Of a stretch of DNA of 64,000 nt, positions 17,557 through 27,017 are shown one piece after another. The notes below the pieces were generated by a model that was not told where the DNA came from, made no database searches, and was given only the letters and a program-made list of their open reading frames with translations. The translations under genes and the position numbers were made by a program. This DNA comes from Leptothoe kymatousa TAU-MAC 1615 (GTDB lineage: Bacteria > Cyanobacteriota > Cyanobacteriia > Phormidesmidales > Phormidesmidaceae): NCBI RefSeq assembly GCF_018739865.1, contig NZ_JADOER010000004.1:813067-877066 (forward strand), given 5' to 3'. Position 1 is the stretch's first letter, and each line of letters begins with the position of its first letter.

Positions 17557-20463
17557 ATGTCCTACGAACAGTCTGAGTCGATGTCCACACCCGCTACCTG
17601 GGTCCATGAGCTCTCTGCCCCCAACGATTTTCCCCAGCGGCATATCGGCCTGACTGACGCTGACATTGAGCAAATGCTGTCGGTGCTTGGGTACGATTCC
17701 CTGGGGGCACTGATTGACACTGCCGTGCCTGCAGAAATTCGTTTGGCAGGGGCTTTGCAGTTGGGGCAAGGCATGAACGAACATGATGCCCTCGCCAGCA
17801 TTCGGGAAATCGCCGACCAAAACCAGGTGCTTACCAGCTACATTGGCCTGGGCTATTACAACTGCATCACGCCCCCCGTCATCCAACGCAATATTTTAGA
17901 AAATCCTGGCTGGTATACCCAGTACACCCCCTACCAGCCGGAAATTTCCCAGGGTCGTCTGGAAGCTCTGCTCAACTACCAGACCATGGTGAGCGACCTC
18001 ACCGGGCTGGAAATTGCCAACTCCTCGCTGCTAGACGAGGGCACCGCCGCCGCCGAAGCCATGACCCTGAGTCTGGGGGTGTGCAAAAACAAAGACGCCA
18101 AAAAAGCCAAGACATTTTGGGTATCGGCCCATTGCCATCCCCAAACCATTGAGGTAATCCGCACCCGCGCCCTGCCCCTGGGCATCACTGTGGTGGTGGG
18201 TGAAACGCCGGACTTTAGCCAGCCGTTGTTTGGCCTGCTGCTGCAGTACCCTGCCAGCACTGGCGCAATCCATGACTACACCGAGGTGATCGCCGCTGCC
18301 CACGGGGCCGGTGCCCTGGTGACCGTGGCTGCCGATTTGCTGAGCCTAACCTTACTCAAGGCCCCCGGTGAGATGAGGGCGGACATCGCCGTGGGTAACA
18401 CCCAGCGATTTGGGGTGCCCTTTGGCTACGGCGGTCCCCATGCGGCCTACTTTGCCACCAAGACCGCCTATGCCCGTAAGCTGCCGGGGCGTTTGGTGGG
18501 TGTGTCTAAAGATAGCAAGGGCAGACCGGCATTAAGACTCACCTTGCAAACCCGTGAGCAGCATATCCGCCGCGACTCGGCCACCAGTAATATTTGTACT
18601 GCCCAGGTGCTGCTGGCGGTGATGGCCAGTATGTATGCGGTGTACCACGGTCCGGCGGGGCTGAAGGCCATTGCCACGCGGGTACACCGGCTGACGGTGG
18701 TGCTGGCGGAAGGTCTGAGCAAGCTGGGCTTTGGCGTGCCGGAAACGCCATTCTTTGACACCTTGGCGGTGGATGCGGGGGACCAGGCTGGGGTGATCTG
18801 CGATCGCGCCCTCACCCAAGGCCTTAACCTGCGCCGCATCGACGCCACCACCCTCGGCATTTCCCTGGATGAAACCACCACCCCGGACGCCGTGGTGCAG
18901 CTGCTAAAAATCTTTGCCGGGGACCTGCCCCTGCCCGCCATGGAGCGCCTCAAGTCCGAGGCCGTGATTCCAGCAGACCTGATCCGCACCAGCGACTACC
19001 TCACCCATCCCGTCTTTAACCGCTACCATTCCGAAACCGAGATGCTGCGCTATATGTACGCGCTGCAAATGAAGGATCTTTCATTGGCCTCCGCCATGAT
19101 TCCCCTCGGTTCCTGCACCATGAAGCTCAACGCCACGGCGGAAATGATGCCGGTGACCTGGCCCGAATTTGGCCAGATCCACCCCTTCGCCCCCCTCTCC
19201 CAAACCAAGGGCTACCAGGAATTATTCAATCAGCTAGAAACCTGGCTCTCGGAGATTACGGGATTCGCTGGCATTTCCCTGCAGCCCAACGCCGGGTCCC
19301 AGGGGGAATATGCCGGACTGTTAGTGATTCGCCAGTACCACCAGTCTCGCGGCGACACCCACCGCACCATTTGCCTGATTCCCCAGTCCGCCCACGGCAC
19401 CAACCCCGCCAGTGCCGTCATGGCCGGGATGAAAGTTGTCGGCGTTAAGTGCGACGACGACGGCAACATCGACGTGGCCGACCTCACCGCCAAGGCCGAA
19501 AAGCACAGCGACAACCTGGCGGCGCTGATGATCACCTACCCCTCCACCCACGGTGTGTTTGAAGCCACCATCCGCGAGGTGTGTGCCCTGATCCACCAGC
19601 ACGGCGGCCAGGTGTATATGGACGGGGCCAATATGAATGCCCAGGTGGGGCTGTGCAGCCCAGGGGACATTGGCGCTGACGTGTGCCACCTGAACCTGCA
19701 CAAAACCTTCTGCATTCCCCATGGCGGCGGCGGTCCCGGCGTTGGCCCCATTGGAGTGCAACAACATTTGGTGCCCTTCCTCCCCGGCCATAGCCTCACA
19801 CCCACCCTGGGCACAGAAGAGTCCGTCGGTGCGGTCTCCGCTGCCCCCTGGGGAAGCGCCAGCATTCTGCCCATTTCCTGGATGTACATTCAAATGATGG
19901 GGGCCAAGGGGCTGACCCACGCCACCGAAACCGCCATCCTCAGCGCCAACTACATCGCCAAGCGCCTGGAGGGCCACTACGACATTCTCTACAAGGGCAA
20001 TGCCGGACTGGTGGCCCACGAATGCATTGTGGACCTGCGGGGCTTTAAAAAGTCCGCCAATGTGAATGTGGACGACATCGCCAAGCGCATGATTGACTAC
20101 GGTTTTCACCCGCCCACCATGTCCTGGCCGGTGGCGGGCACCATTATGGTGGAGCCCACCGAGAGTGAATCCTTGGCGGAGCTGGATCGCTTCTGCGATG
20201 CCATGATTGCCATTCGTGAAGAGATTCGCCAGGTGGAAGCGGGCGCATTGCCCCAGGACAACAACCCGTTGGTGAATGCGCCCCACACTACGGTGGACCT
20301 AACCGCCGAGTGGGAGCGGCCCTACAGCCGAGAACAGGCGGTGCATCCGACAACTTGGACGAAGGAGCGCAAGTTCTGGCCCACGGTGAATCGCATTGAC
20401 CAGGCCTATGGCGATCGCAACCTCGTCTGCTCCTGTCTGCCCATGGACGCCTACGAAGGCTAA
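17557..20463 (+). CDS. gcvP: Glycine dehydrogenase (decarboxylating), P protein
   Basis: A pyridoxal-phosphate enzyme that decarboxylates glycine and passes the aminomethyl group to the H protein. In cyanobacteria this works in photorespiratory glycolate metabolism. The protein is 968 residues from the ATG at 17557, which has GGAG five bases upstream; an ATG at 17536 lacks a ribosome-binding site. N-terminal [17 protein letters not shown], the central [14 protein letters not shown] and the PLP-binding Lys716 ([18 protein letters not shown]) are all present. Length is normal for the single-chain form. The coding sequence is distinctly richer in C-ending codons than its neighbours. Confidence 0.97.
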   Translation: MSYEQSESMSTPATWVHELSAPNDFPQRHIGLTDADIEQMLSVLGYDSLGALIDTAVPAEIRLAGALQLGQGMNEHDALASIREIADQNQVLTSYIGLGYYNCITPPVIQRNILENPGWYTQYTPYQPEISQGRLEALLNYQTMVSDLTGLEIANSSLLDEGTAAAEAMTLSLGVCKNKDAKKAKTFWVSAHCHPQTIEVIRTRALPLGITVVVGETPDFSQPLFGLLLQYPASTGAIHDYTEVIAAAHGAGALVTVAADLLSLTLLKAPGEMRADIAVGNTQRFGVPFGYGGPHAAYFATKTAYARKLPGRLVGVSKDSKGRPALRLTLQTREQHIRRDSATSNICTAQVLLAVMASMYAVYHGPAGLKAIATRVHRLTVVLAEGLSKLGFGVPETPFFDTLAVDAGDQAGVICDRALTQGLNLRRIDATTLGISLDETTTPDAVVQLLKIFAGDLPLPAMERLKSEAVIPADLIRTSDYLTHPVFNRYHSETEMLRYMYALQMKDLSLASAMIPLGSCTMKLNATAEMMPVTWPEFGQIHPFAPLSQTKGYQELFNQLETWLSEITGFAGISLQPNAGSQGEYAGLLVIRQYHQSRGDTHRTICLIPQSAHGTNPASAVMAGMKVVGVKCDDDGNIDVADLTAKAEKHSDNLAALMITYPSTHGVFEATIREVCALIHQHGGQVYMDGANMNAQVGLCSPGDIGADVCHLNLHKTFCIPHGGGGPGVGPIGVQQHLVPFLPGHSLTPTLGTEESVGAVSAAPWGSASILPISWMYIQMMGAKGLTHATETAILSANYIAKRLEGHYDILYKGNAGLVAHECIVDLRGFKKSANVNVDDIAKRMIDYGFHPPTMSWPVAGTIMVEPTESESLAELDRFCDAMIAIREEIRQVEAGALPQDNNPLVNAPHTTVDLTAEWERPYSREQAVHPTTWTKERKFWPTVNRIDQAYGDRNLVCSCLPMDAYEG

Positions 20464-20547
20464 GTTAGCCTCCCGTTTACACAGTTTCGACGATTCATCA
20501 CTGCTTTATTCACAAACGATTATTCGGCAATACTTCCTGTGCTGGCC

Positions 20548-20582
20548 CTGTGCCCTAGGTTTTTGAGAACTCTAGGGCACAG
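20548..20582. terminator. 11-bp hairpin after gcvP
   Basis: CTGTGCCCTAG (20548-20558) pairs exactly with CTAGGGCACAG (20572-20582) around a 13-base loop. It lies 85 bp after the gcvP stop. There is no T-run after it, so it may act with Rho, or as an mRNA end stabiliser. Confidence 0.55.
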
Positions 20583-20683
20583 CCATGGGCGCAGCCATAT
20601 CTTCTTGTTTGCAAGGGGTGGCTGTGTCTTGTCGGTGCGCAAAGGAAGAGTGCCCTGGGTGTTTAGCAGCGAACTTAGCCACA

Positions 20684-21487
20684 ATGGCATTTATGGATGA
20701 CAGAAACTCCACAACCTACGCAGCCGCAGATATCGTCAACTATTATGCACAACTAAATCGCCTACAGCCCGCAGAAGCCGATATTTTGGAGCGACTGCGG
20801 CACCAATTGCCGACGATGAAAATGTTGGATATGGGGGTGGGCGGTGGTCGCACGGCGCAGCATTTTGCCCCCCTAGTGCAGCAGTATGTGGGCATTGACT
20901 ACTCTGCTGAGATGGTGACAGCCTGCCAAAAGAGATTTAGCACGTGTAGCTATGCTACACGGTTTGAAACGGCGGATGCTCGTGATCTAAGCCAGTTTGA
21001 GGACAACTCCTTTGACTTTATTCTGTTTAGCTTTAATGGCATTGACTATGTGTCCCATGGCGATCGGCTACGGATTTTGCAAGAGATTAAGCGGGTGGGG
21101 AAACAAGGATGTTATTTTTTCTTTTCTAGCCACAACCTGCAGGCGCTAGAAAGGGAAATGACCTGGCAAAAACAGATTGCTCCCAATCCGCTGAAGACCT
21201 ATGAGAACCTGGTGATGCTAGGGTTGTTTTGGTTGTTTAATCGACCCATGACGCGGCAACTATTGGCCACATCACAACATTTGATTGTGCGGGATGAGTC
21301 TCACAATTTTCGGTTGGACACTTACTACATCCGAGCGGCGCAACAGGTGGAACAGCTGTCTCAGGATTTTAGTCAGGTGGAGATTTACCCATGGCAAAGT
21401 ACGGAGAGCATCGCGGATATGGATGCGGCGATTATGGGTCGGGATCTATGGCTTTATTATCTGTGTCGAATAGAAACTGCGAATTGA
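20684..21487 (+). CDS. Class I SAM-dependent methyltransferase
   Basis: About 267 residues from the ATG at 20684. An earlier ATG at 20585 would add a Cys-rich 33-residue leader that overlaps the end of a hairpin and looks noncoding. The AdoMet-binding motif I is MLDMGVGGGRTAQHF, followed by VGIDYSAEMV (acidic end of strand 2), ADARDLSQFEDNSFDFILFSFNGIDYV and the motif III region. The substrate cannot be deduced. The gene is followed by Uma2 and NACHT genes on the same strand at short distances, so it may belong to the same accessory cluster. Confidence 0.85.
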   Translation: MAFMDDRNSTTYAAADIVNYYAQLNRLQPAEADILERLRHQLPTMKMLDMGVGGGRTAQHFAPLVQQYVGIDYSAEMVTACQKRFSTCSYATRFETADARDLSQFEDNSFDFILFSFNGIDYVSHGDRLRILQEIKRVGKQGCYFFFSSHNLQALEREMTWQKQIAPNPLKTYENLVMLGLFWLFNRPMTRQLLATSQHLIVRDESHNFRLDTYYIRAAQQVEQLSQDFSQVEIYPWQSTESIADMDAAIMGRDLWLYYLCRIETAN

Positions 21488-21559
21488 TTAGAATAGGGGG
21501 GAGCTTAGTGCTTAAGGCACTGCATACGGTCCAAGGTTTGTTCTGCAAAGATAGCGGCT

Positions 21560-22219
21560 ATGATTGCCATCCCCCATTACATTGGTCCTGAAGACTATCT
21601 TGCTTTGGAAAGCCAAAGTTCCATTCGCCATGAGTACCAGCGGGGGCTGGTGTATGCCATGGCTGGCGGGTCGGATAATCATGAGCGAATTGCGTTTAAT
21701 CTGCTTAAGCTGATTGACAATCACCTGGGCGATGCGTCGGGCTGTCGGTTTCATGCGGGCAATGTAAAGGTTAACTATTTGGATGAGTTTGATGCTGTTG
21801 CTGATTTAGAGGATAAAGCGATCCACAGGTCACGCATCCAGACCAAAAAACACATACAAAACCCTATCGGGGATCAGCAACACCAGTTTTTTTATCACCC
21901 TGATGCGTTTGTTACGTGTGATGTGCGCGATCGGGAGGATCGCTACATTAAGCGTTATCCAAAGCTGATTGTTGAAGTGTTATCCCCCAGCACTGAGGCA
22001 TTTGACTGTGGCGATAAGTTTAAGGATTATCAATTGCTGGATTCTCTGGAAGAGTACGTTTTGATTTCTCAGGAGCATCGGCGGTTGGAGTGTCGGCGGC
22101 GCTCTATGGCGGGGGATTGGGAGACGGTGGTTTATGAGCTGGATGATTTGGTTGTTTTGACCATTATTGGGTTGGAATTTGGTGTGGCTGAGCTTTATCG
22201 CGGAATTGAGGCAACTTGA
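21560..22219 (+). CDS. Uma2-family (DUF820) PD-(D/E)XK protein
   Basis: A 219-residue member of the Uma2 family, which is strongly expanded in cyanobacteria. Features are the opening YIGPEDYLALE with SSIRHEYQRGLVYAMAGGS, the central PDAFVTCD, and PKLIVEVLSPSTEAFDCGDKFKDYQ, which carry the nuclease-type acidic and Lys residues. Many family members hop with mobile elements; activity is rarely shown. The stop codon is embedded in TTGATTAGAATGGGG, a motif that also spans the stop of the preceding gene. The NACHT gene starts 34 bp downstream. Confidence 0.9.
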   Translation: MIAIPHYIGPEDYLALESQSSIRHEYQRGLVYAMAGGSDNHERIAFNLLKLIDNHLGDASGCRFHAGNVKVNYLDEFDAVADLEDKAIHRSRIQTKKHIQNPIGDQQHQFFYHPDAFVTCDVRDREDRYIKRYPKLIVEVLSPSTEAFDCGDKFKDYQLLDSLEEYVLISQEHRRLECRRRSMAGDWETVVYELDDLVVLTIIGLEFGVAELYRGIEAT

Positions 22220-22253
22220 TTAGAATGGGGGCGTGATTTTATAGCCATGCCCC

Positions 22254-24986
22254 ATGTCTTCTGGAAATGAGCCACCGGATAAGTCTTTAGAAGAAAAGCT
22301 TGCTGATGCTGCGACTAAATTTTTGGTGCTGGGTGGTGGTGGCTATGGTCTTTACAATCTTTACCTGGAAGACATTCCTAAGGCGGCCATATCCTTTGGC
22401 ATTTCCCTAACTACCAGCCTGATTACGAGCTTTGGTCAGGGGCTAATGGTTCCGATCAAAGAATGGGTACATAAGTTAGGTAAGAAAACAGGCACGGCAG
22501 TAACTATAGGAGCCAGCAGTACCATAGAAAATTGGTCTGGTATTGATGCCAAATATCTCAAAGCATTGCAGGCATATTGCTATGCCCTTGAGGTAGAAGG
22601 ATTTAAGGCGGATCTGCCTCCTTTAGAACTCAAGGAAATTTTTGTCCCGATTCGGTTAGATTCTGCCCCGAATAATTCAGCTGATTCGGATTCCATCAAG
22701 CGTATTTGGGAGCTATTGCCCAAACATAAGGAGCTGGTGAATGAACGCTATCGACGGTTAGCGATTATTGCCGATCCGGGCTATGGCAAAACCACGCTGA
22801 CTCGCTATTTGACACTGAACTATGCCGACCAGTCCCATCGTGGGTTTGGCGCGGCGGATCGACTGCCGATTTTGCTACTGTTTCGGGCGATGCATGGGCA
22901 GATTCAAGATGCCCAGACGCCATCGTTACCAGAACTAATCTTGGACCAGGTGGGTAGGCTACCGCGCTGTCAGGATCTGGAGGTATCGGTCCAGTGGTTT
23001 AAGCAGCGGTTAGACCAGGGAAAGTGCTTGGTAATGTTGGACGGGCTGGATGAAGTGCCCAATGCCCGACGAGAACTGGTGAGTAGATGGGTGAACTGGC
23101 AAATGCAGGCGTATCCTAGCCAGTTTATTCTCACATCTCGGCCCCATGGGTATGACAGTAGCTTGTTCCAGGGTATTGCCCGTGTGGGTATTTTGGACTT
23201 TACGGTAAAGGACAAGGAAGTCTTTATCAATAAGTGGTATCGGACGGTGCTGTGGCACAAAAAGTGGGAGACTCTGTGGGAGCGGAGTAAAAAACGGTCA
23301 GCGGAACAACAACTTTCAGAAACTCAGGCTCGGGAACAGTGTGAGGCTGAAGCCATCCATGCTGCGAGAGAACTGATGGGGCACATTGTACGCACCCCAG
23401 CTCTGAATGATTTAGCGAAAAATCCGCTGCTGGTTACTATAATTGCCGCTACCTACGAGGCGTTTGAATATTTGCCGGACAAACGGGTGAAGCTTTACAA
23501 AAAGATGTTTGACCTGCTGCTGGAGAATCGGCCCTATCGTCGAGAGACGCAGCTAACAGTGACCTCTGTAGAAGAGAGCCAGCCAGTGCTACAGCAGCTA
23601 GCATTTAGCCTGACCAAGGCAGGACAGGAGAAATTTACGCCAAAGCAGGGCAGTGAGTGGATTTATTACAGATTAGCCAAGGTACAGCTACCAAAACCGA
23701 TCAAACCTCAAAATTTTCTCAAGGAAATTCAAACTATTGCAGGACTGTTGACAGGAGAAGAAGGAGGCCTCTACGAGTTTACACACAAAACCTTTCAGGA
23801 ATATTTAACAGCGCTAGAAATTTTTGAACAGTATTCAAAAGATTATTTATTGCGGCGGTTGGATAACTCTGACTGGCGTGAGGTGATTAGTTTCTATACT
23901 GCGATAACTGAGGCTACACCATTTATTTTGGCTATTTTAGATAATCCTACTCCAGAGAAGCTTAAATTTGCTCGTCGGGTAGTGATTGAGGAGCGATCAA
24001 AAACTCAAGCAGCTGTGAAAGAAATGCTAGTGAGTCAGTTAGCTAAAGCTGACTTGGGGGCACAAGCAAATGCGCGGGTAAAACTAGAGCAGCGGTTTAG
24101 TAAACTAACATTGCAAGATGGCAAGTTAGTGACTTCTGAACCGATTACCTTGGCCGAATATGGTTTGTTTTTAGAGGATCAACGGTCAAAGCAGTTTCAT
24201 TCTTACGCAACAGAACAGACTATCGATTATCTCAAACAAGGTGATCAGCCTGTGCAGAATATTTCTGATGTAGATGCTCAATGGTTTTGTGGGTGGTTGA
24301 GTACCCAAACAGAGTTGGCTGCGGATGCAAGAATATATCATTACCGACCATTTTTTGATGACCCTGACGATAAGTTATGCGTTGTTCGAGAGCAGGTAAA
24401 TTCTCGCTATGCAAATTTGATTAACTATCTGGCTAATGCCCGTTGGCAAGAAGCAGATAGGGAAACGGAAAACATAATGCTGGGGGTAGCCAATTGTAAG
24501 AGCCGGGGCTATTTGGATGTGAATGATATCAAAGCCTTTTCCTGTGAAGACTTACAGCTCATTGATCAGTTATGGCTTAAGTTCAGTGGTGGACGTTATG
24601 GCTTTAGTGTGCAACAGGAAATTTACCTGAACTGCAGCGGCAAGACAAATTATAAGTATTCTGAGAAAGTAGAGAAATTTTTTCTTAAAAAAGTAGGTTG
24701 GGAGAAAAATGACCACCGAAAATCTAAAATGAAATACGCTATGAGTGCTCCTCGAGGCCACCTTCCTAGGATAAACGTATATACTTCTCAAGTAGAATTT
24801 CAGCGCATCAAGCGAAGTGGCTTTCACTCGCGCTTTAAGCCTAGGAATATAATCAAACAAACCAAGATCTTGCATCTCTCTTTCATTGTAGTCAGGATTA
24901 TAAGCTGTGTAGTGCCCCCCCAAAATAGGACAGGCCTGAAAGAGCGTAATCTGGAGTCCAATAGGGGTAAGGAATATGGCGAGTAA
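22254..24986 (+). CDS. NACHT NTPase with FGE-like remnant and GUN4 domain; 3' end disrupted by an IS3 remnant
   Basis: A 910-residue STAND-type protein. A hydrophobic N-terminus precedes the NACHT domain: Walker A ADPGYGKTT (173-181) and Walker B CLVMLDGLDEV (258-268), then a helical region ending in EFTHKTFQEYLTALE. Residues 624-700 resemble a cut-down formylglycine-generating-enzyme-like domain (EPITLAEYGLFLEDQ, WFCGWLS). Residues 718-840 are a GUN4 domain: WQEADRETENIML, FSCEDLQLIDQLWLKFSGGRYGFSVQ and APRGHLP. GUN4 binds Mg-porphyrins in chlorophyll synthesis. The last 26 residues or so (from 24908) are read from an IS3-type end, so the original C-terminus is lost or replaced. Confidence 0.85.
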   Translation: MSSGNEPPDKSLEEKLADAATKFLVLGGGGYGLYNLYLEDIPKAAISFGISLTTSLITSFGQGLMVPIKEWVHKLGKKTGTAVTIGASSTIENWSGIDAKYLKALQAYCYALEVEGFKADLPPLELKEIFVPIRLDSAPNNSADSDSIKRIWELLPKHKELVNERYRRLAIIADPGYGKTTLTRYLTLNYADQSHRGFGAADRLPILLLFRAMHGQIQDAQTPSLPELILDQVGRLPRCQDLEVSVQWFKQRLDQGKCLVMLDGLDEVPNARRELVSRWVNWQMQAYPSQFILTSRPHGYDSSLFQGIARVGILDFTVKDKEVFINKWYRTVLWHKKWETLWERSKKRSAEQQLSETQAREQCEAEAIHAARELMGHIVRTPALNDLAKNPLLVTIIAATYEAFEYLPDKRVKLYKKMFDLLLENRPYRRETQLTVTSVEESQPVLQQLAFSLTKAGQEKFTPKQGSEWIYYRLAKVQLPKPIKPQNFLKEIQTIAGLLTGEEGGLYEFTHKTFQEYLTALEIFEQYSKDYLLRRLDNSDWREVISFYTAITEATPFILAILDNPTPEKLKFARRVVIEERSKTQAAVKEMLVSQLAKADLGAQANARVKLEQRFSKLTLQDGKLVTSEPITLAEYGLFLEDQRSKQFHSYATEQTIDYLKQGDQPVQNISDVDAQWFCGWLSTQTELAADARIYHYRPFFDDPDDKLCVVREQVNSRYANLINYLANARWQEADRETENIMLGVANCKSRGYLDVNDIKAFSCEDLQLIDQLWLKFSGGRYGFSVQQEIYLNCSGKTNYKYSEKVEKFFLKKVGWEKNDHRKSKMKYAMSAPRGHLPRINVYTSQVEFQRIKRSGFHSRFKPRNIIKQTKILHLSFIVVRIISCVVPPQNRTGLKERNLESNRGKEYGE

Positions 24987-25286
24987 ACACCGAAACTACA
25001 GTAGCGAATTTAAGGCCAAAGTCGTGCTGGAGATCATCCGTGGCGAACGGAGTGTCAGTGAAGCGAGTCGCGCCCATAAAGTGCATACGTCGGTGATCAA
25101 TCGTTGGCGCAATGAATTTCTAAAACAGGCGCATTTAGCGTTTAGAGGCAATGGAAGTGGGAATGAATCAGCCGAACGAATCGCAGAATTAGAACGCATG
25201 GTGGGACGTCTAACGATGGAGCTGGCCGTGGCAAAAAAAGCTTCAGACTTATGGAATCTGAGCGGAAACGAGCCATGATTGAACAG
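24908..25286 (+). mobile_element. Truncated IS3-family insertion sequence
   Basis: The left end begins TGTAGTGCCCCCCCAAAATA, typical of IS3-family ends. It is followed by a complete orfA. orfB begins as ATGATTGAACAGTTG at 25275 and is cut after five codons where the 295-bp repeat array starts. No right end is visible, so the element cannot move by itself. Confidence 0.85.
24976..25278 (+). CDS. IS3-family transposase OrfA
   Basis: A 100-residue helix-turn-helix protein: RNYSSEFKAKVVLEIIRGERSVSEASRAHKVHTSVINRWRNEF is the DNA-binding part, followed by a Leu-zipper-like coil (IAELERMVGRLTMELAVAKKA). In intact elements OrfA is fused to the OrfB integrase by frameshifting. Here the catalytic OrfB is missing, so the protein is at most a competitor of related elements. 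Confidence 0.92.
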   Translation: MASKHRNYSSEFKAKVVLEIIRGERSVSEASRAHKVHTSVINRWRNEFLKQAHLAFRGNGSGNESAERIAELERMVGRLTMELAVAKKASDLWNLSGNEP

Positions 25287-26237
25287 TTGTAGGTTGGGTT
25301 GCACATTGTCAAAATGTTTGAATCCTGATCAACAATTTTGCTAACCCAACATTTTAACCCCAAAAAAATGGCATTGTTGGGTTTCAGCGAGTTCAATCCA
25401 ACCTACCTTTCTGCTGGTCTCCACCAAAATTGAAGGACGAAAGGAGGGACTCGATATTAGGAGAAAAGCCTAACTATTTCTCTGGCTGAGCACCCCCACT
25501 GAGGCTCCTGCCTCCTGGACCCGGTGGCAGAACCACCCGTTATTTCGCGCTGGGCAGAGCCCAGAGGCGAGGGAGAGATTGTTGTAGGTTGGGTTGCACA
25601 TTGTCAAAATGTTTGAATCCTGATCAACAATTTTGCTGACCCAACATTTTAAACCCAAAAATTGGCATTGTTGGGTTTCAGCGAGTTCAACCCAACCTAC
25701 CTTTCTGCTGGTCTCCACCAAAATTGAAGGACGAAAGGAGGGACTCGATATTAGGAGAAAAGCCTAACTATTTCTCTGGCTGAGCACCCCCCCCACTGAG
25801 GCTCCTGCCTCCTGGCCCGGTGGCAGAGCCACCCGTTGTTTCGCGCTGGGCAGAGCCCAGTGGCGAGGGAGAGATTGTTGTAGGTTGGGTTGCACATTGT
25901 CAAAATCTTTGAATCCTGATCAACAATTTTGCTAACCCAACATTTTAACCCCAAAAAATTGGCATTGTTGGGTTTCAGCGAGTTCAACCCAACCTACCTT
26001 TCTGCTGGTCTCCACCAAAATTGAAGGACGAAAGGATGGACTCGATATTAGGAGAAAAGCCTAACTATTTCTCTGGCTGAGCCCCCCCCACTGAGGCTCC
26101 TGCCTCCTGACCCGGTGGCAGAGCCACCCGTTGTTTCGCGCTGGGCAGAGCCCAGGGGCGAGGGAGAGATTGTTTCTGCTGGCCTCCACCATAATTGAAG
26201 AACGAAAGGGCGGCTCAATATTAGGAGAAAAGCCTAA
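25287..26237. repeat. Array of ~295-bp composite repeats with a MITE-like module
   Basis: Units start at 25287, 25582 and 25878, with a fourth partial unit at about 26173. Each full unit has two parts. The first (about 118 bp, at 25289-25406, 25583-25700 and 25879-25997) has inverted ends TAGGTTGGGTTG and CAACCCAACCTA. The second (about 178 bp) has three small hairpins in a row: GAGGC-TCCT-GCCTC, GGTGGC-AGA-GCCACC and CTGGGC-AGA-GCCCAG. The fourth unit lacks the first part, giving an empty-site sequence. No coding capacity is convincing. Confidence 0.9.
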
Positions 26238-26456
26238 CTATTCCTCACCACCAACCTGCTCCCGCGCCTCCTGCAACCGTTGCCCATAATCAGCCCCCAA
26301 CGGCTCTACCAAAACCCTTTCTAAATCAGCCAACATATCCCACAGCACCCGCCGTTCCGCCCCACATTCAATAGCTAACCGGTCCCGCTTACTAAATCGT
26401 GTTAAAAAATCAAACAATACCAGCGCTTGTGCCTTAGATAGGTTAAGAGAAATCAT
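26238..26456 (-). CDS. Small conserved hypothetical protein, 72 aa
   Basis: Starts at the ATG at 26456 (MISLNLSKAQALVLFDFLTRFS). The earlier in-frame ATG adds a tail with no conserved look. The sequence SLNLSKAQALVLFDFL, IECGAERRVLWDMLADLERVLVEP is of a type seen in many cyanobacteria, mostly helical, function unknown. It abuts the repeat array; its stop is within 20 bp of the last repeat-like sequence. Confidence 0.65.
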   Translation of the reverse strand: MISLNLSKAQALVLFDFLTRFSKRDRLAIECGAERRVLWDMLADLERVLVEPLGADYGQRLQEAREQVGGEE

Positions 26457-27017
26457 GTCATCACAGTCGAACGGTTTGCTCGCAGCAGCGCCCCAAGCAC
26501 GAGAATACAACGATTACGTGAATCTCATCACACCCGTGGACCTGCATCACCTTGCATTTATCTTTTTTGATATGTTCAAAAGTCCGCAGCCGTTGAACCG
26601 TATTGAAAGTAAGCGTTTTAGCTGACCTAAGCAACAAAAAAACTAAAACAATCAACGGTTGACATCGATCACACAGACTCCAAACTAAATGGAGTTTACT
26701 GAATTGTGAGGTAAAAAATCATACATTCCGCTAATGGTATGCGGGGTTTGCCCGCCCCATACCTAGACTTTCAACTAGATAGGCTCCGTATGATTTCGTA
26801 GGGGTATGTCTCGGTTGGATAAAGAAATAAAAGTTGTTGTATGTGCCTTTTCCTCGATGGAACAGGCTGAGTTATAAAAGCTTTTGTTGGTCAGTGGTTA
26901 CTAATAGTTACTATTTGTTCCACCATAACAGAATGAAAGTTGTTTCAGAGTCTTTTTATGAATTCTTTTGGAATTTTCTCTTTTAGTTTGTAGTCATTTT
27001 CAACACCGAAGAGCACG
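26457..27017. other. Gene-free stretch upstream of the diguanylate cyclase
   Basis: No convincing gene. A bulged hairpin at 26736-26763 pairs GGTATG and GGGG with CCCC and CATACC. The remainder is AT-rich. Confidence 0.4.

Noticed and set aside
19321..20286. Long minus-strand frame of 321 codons inside gcvP
   Set aside because: It is a shadow caused by the strong codon bias of gcvP; its His- and Gly-rich translation matches no family.
20585..20683. N-terminal extension of the methyltransferase
   Set aside because: It starts next to the gcvP hairpin, is Cys-rich and unlike methyltransferase N-termini; the ATG at 20684 fits better.
25287..26237. Repeat array considered as a CRISPR locus
   Set aside because: The unit is about 295 bp and the whole unit repeats; there are no unique spacers and no cas genes.
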